A stretch of 64,000 bases of DNA, taken from positions 87,501 to 151,500 of the forward strand of contig JAODUP010000354.1 of assembly GCA_025642065.1 (NCBI GenBank), given 5' to 3'. The translations under genes and the position numbers were made by a program. This stretch comes from Paralvinella palmiformis. Its lineage: Eukaryota > Annelida > Polychaeta > Terebellida > Alvinellidae. Position 1 is the first letter of the stretch; each line of letters opens with the position of its first letter. The notes beneath the pieces are model-generated. The model saw nothing but the letters and a program-made list of their open reading frames with translations. It had not been told where the DNA came from and did not search any database. This document shows positions 20,890 to 35,300 of this stretch, piece after piece.

Positions 20890-22537
20890 AGTAAATGCGG
20901 GTACTACCGAACATGGGGTACTATCGAACACTTAATAAATGCACGTTATATTGTTGTTATATATTTCAGATTTTCACGAACGTTTACAACTGTTTGTAGA
21001 CAATTTAATGTCGATATGTTTTTGTTTATACACCTCCGAGTTTAATATCTAGCGATGTTTTCATTGGTTGAAAATGACGAAGTAATTCAACTACGATACA
21101 TCAGGTGTTAGGTAATATTTGGCGCCATATTCGGAAAATCAATCCTGCCTGGAAGTGATAGCCAATCAGTGCAGATAACGTATAAGATCAAGGTAGCTGA
21201 TGGGTGTGTTATGACTTCAAGATCATGACGGTCAATCTATTTTCAGCATAACGTTGTGGAATAGGCTGCATTTAACAGATTAGCTAGCTGTTCGTTAGTA
21301 CCATTTAGGTCAATGGTTAGTATACCCTCTCAAAGTTAAGCACAATTTTTGTATGGCGGGTAATTACCGAACATGGGGTAGGGTACTAACGAACACTATC
21401 ACAACCAACATACATTGATAGACTCTGTATAACAAATTATTAAATATATATATATATAATTTAATGATTGTGGAAATTAATTTTGCTAGTGTGATTTAGT
21501 AATAAAGATGGATTATATATTTTCATATGGTTGATAGCCTGCCTATATGGTGCACATATGATACAATTATGAACGAGAGAAAATATGCACGATTTTCAGA
21601 TGTAGATATAGACCGATATATACAATTTCGATTCTGTTCCGACATTTGATATATCAATATCTAGCATAAACATATTTATTATCCCCTGGGAGCCTGTCAC
21701 GTCGTCTAGCTGCAGTATATTTTCTCTATCCAAATAGGCTGTGAATCTAAATTTAACCCACCTTCAAAACGGGCGGATCTACAACTGTTTGTAAACGGGA
21801 GAAGGCAAGCCGCTCTGATAGCTTTCAAATGGTGATTGTTCACCTATTGTAAATAAGGTGTTTCTTATTTACGAAAGTAATAGTTCCCGTATTATAAGTT
21901 GTCTTGTAATATGCAGATGCTAATTCTATATTAAATGGTTATTACAAGCAATATATGTGATAAGATTGCTAATATATGTTTTAACTTTAGCGTTTTCCCC
22001 CTTCCTTTATATCTTGTATATTCATGTATTGTAACCACACTGTGTTCTAAATAAAATGTCCAACAGTGTGTTTCTTCGACGCATAAATAAATGGTTACAT
22101 ATTATGGTTATGGAACGAGATTATTCCCACCGAGATAAAATAACACATTGTCCTAAAGTACTGTCTTGTATATAATTGTATTTGGTAAATATTTCACATT
22201 TACAACCGTGTCTAGCCATGAAATTGATTAACATTATTAGATATATCCGAAATAAAATATATATATACCTCTATATCAATATTTCTCAACGGATAAAGGA
22301 GTAGACATAGACAATATAAACAGTTAACTGTGCATTGTTCAGTAATTCCCTCATTGTGTGTTCCGTAATATCCACACCGTGTTTAAGCCATTCGTTTCTT
22401 TCTTATTCGTCAGAGTGCAGAATCAACATATTGATAACAACGAAAATGGAATATTAGTATCATGAGCCAATGGGAGTTCTTGTTTGTAAGCAGAATCAAT
22501 ATGAAATGCAGGGTGTTCGGTAGTACCCGCATTTACT
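20890..22537. mobile_element. 1.65-kb non-autonomous DNA element with perfect 24-bp TIRs
   Basis: AGTAAATGCGGGTACTACCG plus AACA at 20890-20913 recurs exactly inverted at 22514-22537. The motif 'accgaacatggggta' follows the left TIR and is repeated near 21366; an inverted pair GTTCGTTAGTACC (about 21291) / GGTACTAACGAAC (about 21384) sits inside. No long frame. TSD not clear. Confidence 0.85.
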
Positions 22538-23063
22538 ATATATATAAAATGCTGCATCTTCTTTTAGTCAACAGTCTCCATAGTGTATGTTGGTAAACTA
22601 TTTTGCGTTAACAACCTTAGTATCTCAAATATATATATATATTTCATCTGCACAGCACCGGAGAACAGTTTACTGAATTAGACACTACGTAAATATCTTA
22701 TTTATAATAATATATATTATTATTACTATTATATTAACTTTATTTACCGGTTTTGTATAATAAAACCGAGACCTCAAAAACAAACAATTTATAAAAAAGG
22801 CCTTCCCACTCATCCATATTCGAAGATCTATTAAAACCATGTTGCTGTTAAAGGTCTAGTAACAACAGTTATAAACTTGTATTATGCATTCATGAGTTTG
22901 ACACTAAAATAAATGCTACACTTTATAATATAATATACAAAAGGAAGAACTATTTCTCCATATACAGTTTTATTAATGTTTAAGTAAAAATTATACCTTA
23001 CATGTCTATCCCATATGAATTAATCACTAATTGTTCTCTTTCATTGATTGCATACAATACAGA

Positions 23064-24333
23064 TAGACCTGGAGCGGTTACATTCTGTATCTGGATACCT
23101 CATATCTAGATATTGTTTTCAATGTAACTGAAATGTATCTAGATACATATGTCAATTTTTCAAATTTAACTGTAACTTATCCAGATACATTGCAAAAGTA
23201 TCTGAATTTCAGATACATGATTATTTTAAATACTCATATAATGTAATTGCATATTTTAACACTAACTAATATTGTCATCATTATATATAATTTCAATATA
23301 CACCCTGACAATGAATTGAGTGATCTTTAAAAATATACAAATTATTAAGATAGCTATAGTAATTGATTGTATCTTTCATTTTTTAAATTGGAATTGTACA
23401 ACGTGACCATACATCATCTGCCAGTCTTGTGATCCCTTCTGTGCTTGGACTTACAGCACAGTTAGAAGATATGCCCACAAGGTACCATGTCAAGCTCATT
23501 ACAACGTTGAAATCATCCATCAGCAGACATCTAACACCATACACCGATCGACGAGCACTTCTGTGTGCCACGGTTCTCGATCCACACTTGAAGCTGGACT
23601 GGTGTTCTTCAGGTCCGACTAGTTAGCATCAATGAAGCAGCCCCTCAGGACAGAGGTCGTGCATATACAACACCCAATTGAACCACAAGTTTCACAGGAT
23701 GATTTGAAACCCCCCAGGAAGCGATCCAACGTGTGCTCCTTTCCAGGGGAATAGCAGGATTCCCACAACAATTTAATCAGCAGAAAATTAGATATCAGAT
23801 TACTTTGGTCAGCAATGCATTGCAGAAAACACTAATGCATTATCTTATTGGCAGCAACAACAGCTGAACTTTCTGACACTCAGTAAGCTGGCTAAACAGT
23901 ACCTCACTGTACCGGCCTCTTTCGCTCCAGTTGAACGACTATATTCAGTACAGCTGGAAAGATCTCCCACCCGGACAGATGCTCACTAAGAGACCATACA
24001 TTCGAGACCCTTATGTTCATATGAATGAATTCAAGGTAGTATGTTTCTATTAAAGTTGACAATATGTGAATCGATATGACCATATAACTGTTATAGCTGA
24101 AAATGAATAAACCTGAAAAATATTTACTTGTCTTGTGTTTTCTTGCACTCAAAAATATACCCCCAATTACAACATACATCACACAGAAAATTTAATTGTA
24201 AATGTATCTAGATACATATGGAATGTAACTGTTACATGAATAAGGTATCTAGATATGTAACTGCATCTAGATATATTTGGAATGTAACTGTAACTTATCT
24301 AGATACATTTGAAATTTATCTGCTCCAGGTCTT
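23064..24333 (+). mobile_element. hAT element with transposase remnants
   Basis: The ends TAGACCTGGAGC (23064) and GCTCCAGGTCTT (to 24333) are inverted; the flanking octamers AATACAGA (23056-23063) and GATACAGA (24334-24341) match at 7 of 8, as expected for hAT. The palindrome TGTATCTAGATACA and variants recur below both ends. Inside, plus-strand frames read LVIPSVLGLTAQLEDM and CATVLDPHLKLDWC, then near 23880 LSKLAKQYLTVPASFAPVER, the hAT C-terminal dimerisation region. Frames are broken, so it is inactive. Confidence 0.85.
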
Positions 24334-24846
24334 GATACAGAGTGTTTTATAAGTTCAATAATAATTAACAAGTTAAATCATTAAGAATTCATAGCAAAGC
24401 ATCATCATACATATGTGGATTTACAGTATATGCCTTCTTTGGTAGTTACATTCAAATAAAGTCGGCAAATGAAAACAAAATAACCTATTTCAAATTGGTC
24501 TGGCTAATCTGTACAAAAAGCCAGAAAAAATAGTTCATGCTGAACATAAATTACAAGGTTAATATTTTGATCTAAAAGTCAAGTACTGAAAAAGACTTCA
24601 AACTGTTAGACAGTTTTAATTCATCTGATGCTGAATATTAAATTACATTTTTTTTTAAATTATACAATAGTATACAACAATTAAAACCCGGATTAATCAC
24701 ATAGTAGATAATGTCATTTCACCTTCTAGCGAATTACATTCTCTAATCCATCATAGTTGGAATGTGGAATAAATAGCAGAAAAAGATATTCTAATATGAC
24801 AGATTAAGTAGGATATCAGCTAATTGTGTCATTATTCAAATACGTC

Positions 24847-24960
24847 TCATTTTTTCAAGTCAGTTTGGATTTCCTTCATAATACGCAAAACTAGTTCTTC
24901 TTGCCAGGGCAGTGCTGCCACTTGGACATTAACTGGTAAACCTTCTGACCCTCTCATGAA
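24847..24960 (-). CDS. FAAH: FAAH exon 17 (terminal)
   Basis: [20 protein letters not shown] then [12 protein letters not shown], ending TDLKK and TGA. The 4.5-kb intron before it holds a TA-flanked MITE and hAT debris. I saw no AATAAA on this strand in the next 400 bp. Confidence 0.95.
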   Translation of the reverse strand, partial: FMRGSEGLPVNVQVAALPWQEELVLRIMKEIQTDLKK

Positions 24961-27900
24961 CTGGAAAGAAAATTTTAAAACATTACTAAAATTATTAATT
25001 GTATAATATTGAAAATATTTCCTATGGATTGAACAACAAATAAAATAATAACACATAGTCCTGTCCATAAGGTTTTATACACCAAGAAATGGCCATTTTA
25101 CATTTTGTTATGGTTTTTGAAGAATGATAAAACACAAATAAAAATGGTATTTAAATGTATCATTTGCAGAAAACAACAAAAGCATATTGTAAAACTAAAC
25201 TTTACACACTATTGTAAAAAGGAACGAACAAATAAACTTAGGTAGCAGTTGCAATACATGTTTTCAAAAAATGATTGGTAAACCTATAATTTAGAAAAAT
25301 GTAACACGTCAACACAAATTCGGTATTTAACTTTTGCTGTTTTCAATGTTCAGCAGCAGTCTTGGAGTCATTCAACAAATATTCCATTAGATACACGCCA
25401 GAAGACTGGAGCAACCAATTTAAAACCTAAACTTCCCTAGCTTGGAACCTTATCTAGGTTGAGGTAGAGTTGTGAAGAAATAGGCTACTAGCTTGAACAA
25501 GATAAGGAACATTTCTGAATAGCCTGCCTATCAGAAGGATGTACTGGTTTTACTTATCATCAGCTGGCCGACACCATAACATCATAAACTCCACCATCCT
25601 TAACTGTGAGCATTACTCAATTGTTCTCCTCACTCTAACATTATCTTAAGATGAGAAATACTCAAATCACCGAATCAGATGCACCCCTTAAAAACATCAT
25701 GTGTCAATCCTTATGAACATTAAGCTCAAATCCTTGATCAGCCACCAGAGCTGGCATACAATTATATGAGCCTAGAAACATTTGCCCCACCAGATCATTT
25801 CATAAATGTTGCTGTTTAACAACCGTTTTTGTGCACATGGTTGGGTGAATGGGTTGAGAGACTTTCAAAAGTAATGAAGTGAAAGACAGGGTTTGAACCC
25901 AGGTACTATATATCTATGCCAGTCTCTCCCCAAGATATTTTCAGACACCTGACTTAATTAGTTGTATGGTGATGAATGTATTTTTGTTTATTTTGAGCAA
26001 AGTACAATTGTTTATGTGATTAATGTATGTTATGGGCATGAGAGTGGCTATTGAAAAAATCCAGGGTTGCATATTTCTTCCATGGATGGTAATAACCATG
26101 GTAAAAACTGTGTTTTTCCATTATGGAAGAAATGCTTTCTCAAAAATAGTACAGAATCATCCAAATTTACATTTGCCATTTTCAAATTTGACAAATATTA
26201 ATATAGGCCTATTTCCCATGGTATTCATACACATATGCACTTCTTTTTAAATTATAATAGGATATAGTCCTCACATCTGTTGGTTTGCAACAAATCTTTG
26301 ATGACAAATGGAAGAAACAAAAATTAAAAAATTCTTAACAACAGATTGAAAATATTTGAAGTTATTACCCAAGAGCCATTATGAAACACATCAAGGAAGT
26401 GAATAAATACTTCCGTAATCATCACCAACCCGTGGTCTTCTATCTGCTCACAAGGATAGCTACAAGCCACAACTCCCCACCAATACAGGATGGAAGTAAC
26501 AGCTATTGTGCTTAAATACATTCATCAAGAACCACAGCTTCTATATACAGATCTCCCAGGATCACGAGGAAGAATTTAACAAGTCCATCATTCAGAAGAT
26601 ACAAGATTACAATATCTTCCGCAAAGTTAGAGATCTAGCTGACCAAATAGGTCCCATAGCAAGTGCCGTTGATCTGCAACAATCAGACAACAATATTGCT
26701 GATGCATGTGATGTCTGGTTATCTTTGTTGGCTAACCCAGTTATATATATATATATATATATATAAATATTCGACAGACCTTGCAGGGTTGGTTCATTTA
26801 AATCAATTGATTTAAATAATTGAAATTGACACTTCTTAAGTTTAGCTAATACATTAGAGGGGGATAATGCTCAAACAAATGGCACCACCATTTAAATCAC
26901 ATGATGTCATACCCCATCTACTCAGTAGTTAGTGGGACATGACATTGAATTGTTTATACAGTGGAGTGGAGGTGGTAAATATCAGTTTGCATTGTTAGGT
27001 TACTGTACACCTTGGGAGTATGTTCCCCACTTCTTTCTGGAAAACAGGAAAATTGGAAAGCGATGTGAGGGGAAAATTTGGATTTTGTGAATTTTTTAAG
27101 ACAATCTGAGACTACTGAAGTGGGATAAAAACATGACTTTTGCAAAAGAATTCCTTTTAAGGCACTCTCCATCACCAAAAAACGTTATTTTTGAAAAAAA
27201 ACTAAATCTCATCCCTGATGTTAATGTAGTATAGTTTGTTGTCCACCTTGCTACAAAATTCAAGGATTGGGTTCAAATCTCAGTGATATGTCTGTGGGCT
27301 GTTTTATCTGGTAATCTGATTTCAATGAGAGATAGTTCATCTACCATATATCCAAATTTTGAACAATGCCAAGGCTATAAAAAAACACGCACATACATAG
27401 ACACACACACACATGATAATTAGCTGCTGTTACAGTACTACTGGAAGACACACCAATTGGCCTCATGGCTTAATGTTAACTTTACTGTTCAATAGTTGAA
27501 TGGTTTTTGTGGGATTAAGCTTTCATACGTCAATTTCCTGCTGTCATATGGTCAAATTATCAGGAATATTTCACTTTTTATAAACACAACCTCATAAGGT
27601 ACCAAACATGTAGCTTTGATGAAGAGGCAGTTTATGTTAAAATATCAACAATAAATCATCTGTTTACAGCAGGATTGGGCCAAACACTGATACCAGCCCA
27701 CATTTCATGTCATAGTTACGAGCCCAGAAAGTTTTTACCCACCAGTGCTGCCAATTGGTTACTCATTTCACACCCTAGTAACCTTTTCTCATTTTGAAAT
27801 GACATCATTAATTTTATTATAGTATTTCATCTGTTGTCTGATGTTCAACTACAATATCAGAGTTGGCTCCTCTAACTCTCAGCCCTGTGTGATGGTAGTT

Positions 27901-30900
27901 GTAGTCTAAATCTCTGTACCCCCCCCCTCTAGCTTTGTGCTGTTGTCACTATTTTCTCATTTATATCTGGTAGTTATCTATTGTATTTTGTTTGTTTACA
28001 GTATATACTCACGTATAAGTTGACCCAGCAGATAAGTCGAGGTCAATTTTTGACCCTGTAATTCTTTCCTCTGGCATATGCTCACCGTATAAGTCGAGGT
28101 TAAGTATTGGCTTAAAATCCCTCAAAATTCCAATCATTGTCTTCATTCAAGAAAAAGCTGACCCAGTCATTTCAAATTCATGGTGTCAGCAAGTGCGTTG
28201 TAAAAATATATCAGTAACAATTTCTTCACCAGCAGCATGACACACACACATACACACACACAGACAGATTTCGTTTTGATGTTATATTTAACTAATAAAC
28301 AAACTTGTCACATCAAACACCCCTGATTGTAACTTCAACCAGCTAGCATTATTAATTAATTGTTTCACAGCGAGCAAGGTTTGCAATGTTGAACAGTGAT
28401 TCCTATATTATCGCTAATCATCTAGAAGTACCAGTAGTTGACAGTGCGTGACTATCAAGTATTATTACGTTAAGACTGGCATGTTTGTGAGATCCAAACA
28501 ACAGTTTGGTGAAAATTAATCGTAATTTATTGAATAAGGCTAGTAGGCAGAGATGTGGCGATTTTGTTCCAACTGTGGCTCACACAAACACGCCTGATTA
28601 TAAGTTCAATTGGCAAATGTTATGAATTCATTATTTCACAGCACATCTGGAGGTATTGGTAGGTAACAGTGCATGACTATCAAGTGTTATTACATAAAAC
28701 ACAGCATCTTTGTGAGATCCAAATAACAGTTTGGTGAAAATTAATTGTTATTTATTGAATAATAATGTAGGCAGTGATGTGACAATTTTATTCCGACCTT
28801 GGCTCTTATCGGGTTGAACCCTATAGTGTTGTGTGTCAAGGATAACCGAAAACATCTTTCCTTCAGCTGGTAGGAAATATGACGTGCGTATAAGTCGAGT
28901 TGCTTCTGAGAACTCCCTTTTCCTACCCAAAAAATTGACTTATACGCGAGTATATATGGTATCTCCCATCAACATACATAACAATCAATTCGTCATGTAT
29001 AGATTTGGTTTTCAATAATGGCAATTCCTTCAATTAGGCATAAAATACTTAAATTTCTTTTGTTTTATTAATGCTGTTTGGGTTTTCATCATGATATTCT
29101 AAATTTCAAACTCGTAGCCAAAAATATATAAAAGTTCTGAAAACATTTGGTCATGACTATACCTGGAAATACATAATACATTATTAAAATAATTCTCCTA
29201 GTTATTGACCAATGTCTGTTTGTAATGAAATATGCTCAACATTAAATCAATTAATGAAGCCAGGTATTTAGTTGATGTTGGACAAATTTTGTATGTACAA
29301 AATTGTACATAGCAACAAATAACACTCAGATCTGGTGATACTAAATATTAATACTTATGATCCGTATACTATGGGATGGCCAAAGCTGATTTTTTATTAA
29401 TTCATCAATGACATTGTTCGCTGAGAGATTATAGATTAATCCATCGGCTACACAATAGAAACCCAACATAGCACTTTAATAAGTATGACTACATATAATA
29501 TGATGTACCTTTTTCACTGCTCTGTGCCAAAGATCTTTCACAGGATAATTCTTCATCTTCTCGTTGTCTTCACTTATAACCTTGGTTACTGGTAGACTAC
29601 CAGTAGGGTAATTGAGGACGTTGTAGAGCGATGTGTAGCTGACAGACCCTGGATAGAGAGGGAAAATAAAATGGAGAAGTTGAACAGTTAACTGTTCTGA
29701 CCAAAACACACAGAAACATGACTGATGTGCACTGACTCAAAACAAGTAATAGGGGCACTTCTGTGGTCTAGTGGTAGCGCGTTGAACCACAGATCACTAA
29801 CACCCGAGTTCGAATCTCAGCGTGGGCATATCTGAAGGTTATTTCATCTTTGATTTCGTTACATTACCTTAGGAGGTCGCTCGGCCCATTTAGCCTATCA
29901 AGTGCACAAAAGTGGCCATAAAACATCAATCATCATCATCAAAACAAGTAATAATAATAATAAGAAATTATTAGCATTAGATACATATAACTGGTATTGG
30001 TTTGACAATTGCATTAAGATTCTGAAAACAGCTGACAGACAGTTGTCTGTTTGATATGGTCATGCAAAAAAGAATGCATTACAATAATACCGACTGACTC
30101 TGCGTTACCTGTTGCAAGTAATGCAGTGTTTAAGGGAAGAGCAGGACAAGCAAATCCTGGACAGATCACTGCATCCAACCCTTTATCTATCCAGTCATTA
30201 GTGACACTCTCTTTAAACTCCTGCAAGAAATAAAGGAAACCACCAGCATTTAGGCAGCTAACAGCTAAACCTGTATACTGGAGAAGAAAATGTCAAATAT
30301 AACAGCGCAAATCTAGTTTCCCATATGACCATTGTACCACCGCTCTAAAGAGTTGATCCTTTCAACTACTAGTACCTGGATCAATAAAGTTCAACATAGT
30401 TATCAGTAATCTGAACAGTATAACATTTTATTTCATCAGCCATAAGCAGAAAATTAGCAATAAATATTATCCAAACAGATACCAACTTTACGTAAACCAG
30501 CCCACGTGTCAAAGACCGGTAGACAACTCTAGTTCCCTACAGCATCACTGTACTGTCGTGTACCACAGGCATTGCAAATGGCAAACATTACCGTACATAA
30601 TGGCACTGGTGTATAAGTCGGTCAATTTTTGACCCTGTAATTCTTTCCTCGGGCATATGCTCACCGTATAAGTCGAGGTTAAGTATTCCCTCAAAAAGCT
30701 GACCCAATTAATTTTGAACTCATGGTGTCAGCAAGTGCGTTGTAAATATATCACTATCAATTTCTTCACCGGCAGCGACACACACACACAGCGAGAGAGA
30801 GAGAGAGAGCCACACACACACACACACACACACACAGGTTTCACTTTGATGTTATATTTAACTAGTAAACAAACTTCCCTCAAAATCTTAATAGTTGTCA

Positions 30901-32316
30901 TCATTCATGTCAAGCACAAAAAAGCTGACCCAGTCATTTCAAACTCATGGTGTCAGCAAGTGCATCATAAATATGTCAGTATCAATTAATTTCTTCATCC
31001 GGCAGCGACGGAGAGAGAGAGACACACACACATCAAACACGCCTGATTGTAACTTCAACTGGCAATTGTTATTAATGAATTGTTTCACGGCCAGTGGCGA
31101 GCAAGGTTTGCAATGTGAACAGTGATTCCTATATTATCGCTAATCATCAATAGCGCGTGACTATAAAGTATTATTACGTTAATACTGGCATGTTTGCGAG
31201 ATCCAAATAACAGTTTGGTGAAAATGAATCTTAATTTATTGAATAAGACTAGTAGGCAGAGATGTGGCGATTTTGTTCCAACTGTGGCTCACACAAACAC
31301 GCCTGATTATAAGTTCAATTGGCAAGTGTTATTTCACAGCACATCTGGAGGTACTGACACTACTGGTAGGTAACAGCGTATGACTATCAAGTAGTATTAC
31401 ATAACATGCGGCATGTTTATGAGATCCAAATAACAGTTTTGTGAAAATTAATTGTTATTTATTGAATAATAAGTCGAGGTGCTTCTGAGAACTCCCTTTT
31501 CACTACCCAAAAAAATCGACTTATACGCGAGTATATACGGTACTGTTTATAAACACAAACCTAACTGTAAACATAATGACTCACCTGTGCAGCCTTCACA
31601 AACTTCCACCACTCAGAGATAGTGCTGAAAATAAACAGGGTAAGCAAAAGTGGCTAAAGTTCTGTGTATCAACAGGTTTATAACAGAATTCGAACTAGAT
31701 AGGATTGAAGCCTATTTTTAGCTTTCAACAAAATTTGGACAAGAGCAAACACCTTTTTTCAGCAAGTTGGCCATCTTTCATAGTAAACAAATTATCTTTG
31801 TCATATTATCACAGTCGACTGCAATTTCAGATTATATGTAATTTGGGCCTAATTTCACCTCTTACACAACTAGTTATTTCATTGATGCCACTCAGCTGTG
31901 ACACTGAAATGAACAAAATCTATATCACATTATAGTTAATACCGGGTTTATTAGGTACGATAACAATGATATTTGCTCCCGAAACACTCCCCAAACTCGG
32001 ATATTATTTGGATTTCAACCCCGAGTTGGATCTTAGCAGTTTAGTGCTCTAGCTAGTGCTAGCAGAGTACTATAATAATATTAATATTGATAATGGCCTT
32101 GAGGGCAGTTATTAACACTGATTTCAGTATGAAAGGTGTGGTTTGTTTGTAATATTAATGCTTCCCATTTGGATTAAGTAAAAATACTTTTAGAACAGAT
32201 GATGCATGTTTGAGGGAATATCTCACTGGTTAACCTTATGTCTTCATTCAAACCTAAAAGTTTAAATAATAATAATATTTGGGATGATTGATAGTGCATG
32301 AAACTGTCCCATCCAC

Positions 32317-32350
<34 letters not shown>

Positions 32351-35300
32351 TACTGACAACAAACGTTATTTTAGCTGTCTCCACCAAAGGATTAAAATAT
32401 AATTATTAATTACAAAATCCAAGGTTATGGTAAATCTGTAACTAAAACATACTAAACATGATTAAGATTATTCTTAGAAACAGGAAACTTCTTACGTAAG
32501 ATTGCCCGTTGCTGTTACGACTGCCCCAATACCAGGATACTGAAATCAGATTATAATATTACGTTTACACACACTATTAAAAATAGCTACAATGAAATAA
32601 AATGAACTTTTGGCCAAAACTAAAAACAGGCCTGTTTAAAAGGATAGTCCGCCTTCATTTCAAATATCATAAATGATGTCAAAATGTGTAAACGATCACC
32701 CATACATTAAATAATCCAGTTCAAAGTGCTGATCAATTGACTTTTAATGGCCTGTGGGAGCCGCCATTTTGAAGCTAGACAGAGACTGGAAGCTCCTGAA
32801 TGATGACATTACTTGAACACAGCAGTTTGTTGAGCCCGTACAAAAGCATGTAAATAGGTGTGAGCCAAGAATTATTCCAAAAGAAAATGCAATTATCTAG
32901 TTAAATGAATGACATACAACCATATCATTTTGAGCCGGAAGGAACCTTAGAAGAGGAAGATGATTCAAAATGGCTGAGATATTAACACTCAAGAGCAACT
33001 ATAATCTGCGTCAGTCTATGGATTCAGTAATTGGGATTATTTCCCTATATCTATGATATCAGGTATAGTTTGTGATTATAATTGTGGAATTTTGGGTTAC
33101 TCTTCTAAGCGTTACATGTTTAAGAAATATTTTCTGAGGGTGAACTGTCCCTTTAATAACAGTGATGGCAAAAACAGCAGCCAGCTAGAAATTTAATTTT
33201 GTGTCATCTAAAACAGTTCTTGAACAAATAACTCCGTAGACATATAGACATATTGTAACACTGGGAGATTATGTGTAAGATGTGAGCTCATCATTCATTC
33301 TGACTGATCAACATTAGTTCATTATTTAAAACAACAGTTTAAATAATATGTATCTATTAATAAATTGTTAATTTCCTGGTTTATTTAAATTTGTGTTTTT
33401 TTGGTGTAATAGTTCATTATGATCTTAAACATTAAAGAATTTGTAAACCATGTCAATTTTCATCTTATATTATGGTAGTCCTCAATTACAGCAACAATTC
33501 ACCAATCATAACTCATACTGGTGATTTTAGCACAAACACTATACAGTGTGTGTGGATAAATATATCAAACAGCATAGCTACGACAGGATCAATAGCCAAA
33601 GAATTAACTTACTGTTAAAACTGATTTTAAGATATGTCCCCTGAGTTGTTGACATTATAACTTACAATGAAGTTCAATACAAAGCCAAGAAACTTCCTCA
33701 CAAACTTTGGTATGGACAAAAGCCTAATCGTGTTCTTCAGAGAACTGTCAACAGCATCTCCATGCCTTAAAATAAATGTGTGGATTAAAACCAATTTATT
33801 TAAGTATTTATTTATTGTCTCTACACTGAAGATATTACATTTCGGTTAATATTAACAGGCTGAACAATTCCAAGGCATAATCAGTAGCCATGACAGTATC
33901 TTTTTTCCAGCTGCTGATTATATGTAAATAATTTACAATGTTTTACCTCATTCAACAAGGCACTTAATTTTGACTTAATCAACAACCACAAGACAAGTTA
34001 GCAGTAGCCACGTGGTGGATTTGAACCAAGAGCCTCCAGACTGTTAAATATAGAATGGTTTGGAGAATAATTTATTCAAAACATTTTGCAACGTTTGGGT
34101 TAATAATCTGTTCAAAACCATGAAATTCTCTTTTCTTCCTGCTTAAAAATTAAACAAATCCCCATGTCATGTTTATCTAATTAATTAAAATATATAACTG
34201 TCCGATAACAAGCAAATTATGTAAAGTAAAATATCAAACTGAGGCTCAAAGCACTGACGTTCAACTTTTTAAGATTTATCAAATAAAATGAAGACAATTC
34301 AGTAACAAAATCACCAAGTAGGCTTTATTCTACTGGTAGCTGTTGCGAGCGCCATTTTCTGCAACCAAACTGCCCAGGTTTATATATCACTCATTACATT
34401 AGTTAATACATGTTTAAGAAACTAACCCATAGAAGAGACAAAAATAAAGTCAACACCACAATTAAGTCATCTGTTTGAGTTGATGGTTTACTTACACGAG
34501 TTCAAACAGCTCCTCCCCTCCATCACCAGAAAGAGATATGACAAAAGTTAACATGCCTTTTAATCCTATATTTGGATAATTCCATTCCATGACCTATAAT
34601 AATAATAATAATAATATCAAATATATAGTTATCAGATAATATCTCCGTTAAACCAATTTACCACAATTATCTTAACAAAGTATTACTATTAGGTACTTTG
34701 AAAAGACACAAGATTTCAATGTGCTGCCTAATATTCAATGGATGGAGCACATTATACATAATGATGACACGTGAAAAATACTAATGACAACAACATTCTT
34801 ATGCCCTCATTTCTAAACAAACAGTTCAGATCTTTTAACAAACACAACATGGTGCAAGCTATACTAAATCATACAACTGTTGCTACATTAGTTATCACAA
34901 TATATGTACTATAAGAATCTTTCCTGAGGATGAACACTTTGTTAGTTCTGTAAACACAAACTTATGTTAATATATTTCCATTAATTTTGTCTTCGCCAAT
35001 AATGCTAATATAGTTCCACAAGTAACAATTAACAATGATGATGATTGATGTTTTATGGCCACTGTTGTGCACATGGTAGGCTAAATAGGAATAACAACCT
35101 CGAAAGGTAATGAAGCAAAGTCAAAGACGAAACACCATTCAGATATGCCCATGCTGAGATTCGAACTCAGGTGGTAGTGATCTGTGGTCCAACGTGATAC
35201 CAACTAGACCACAGAGGCTTCAAAGTAACCATTAACAAACTACTATAAATGTTATTACTATCCAAGATTATTTTTGATTTTTTAATCTTATAACTATTTA

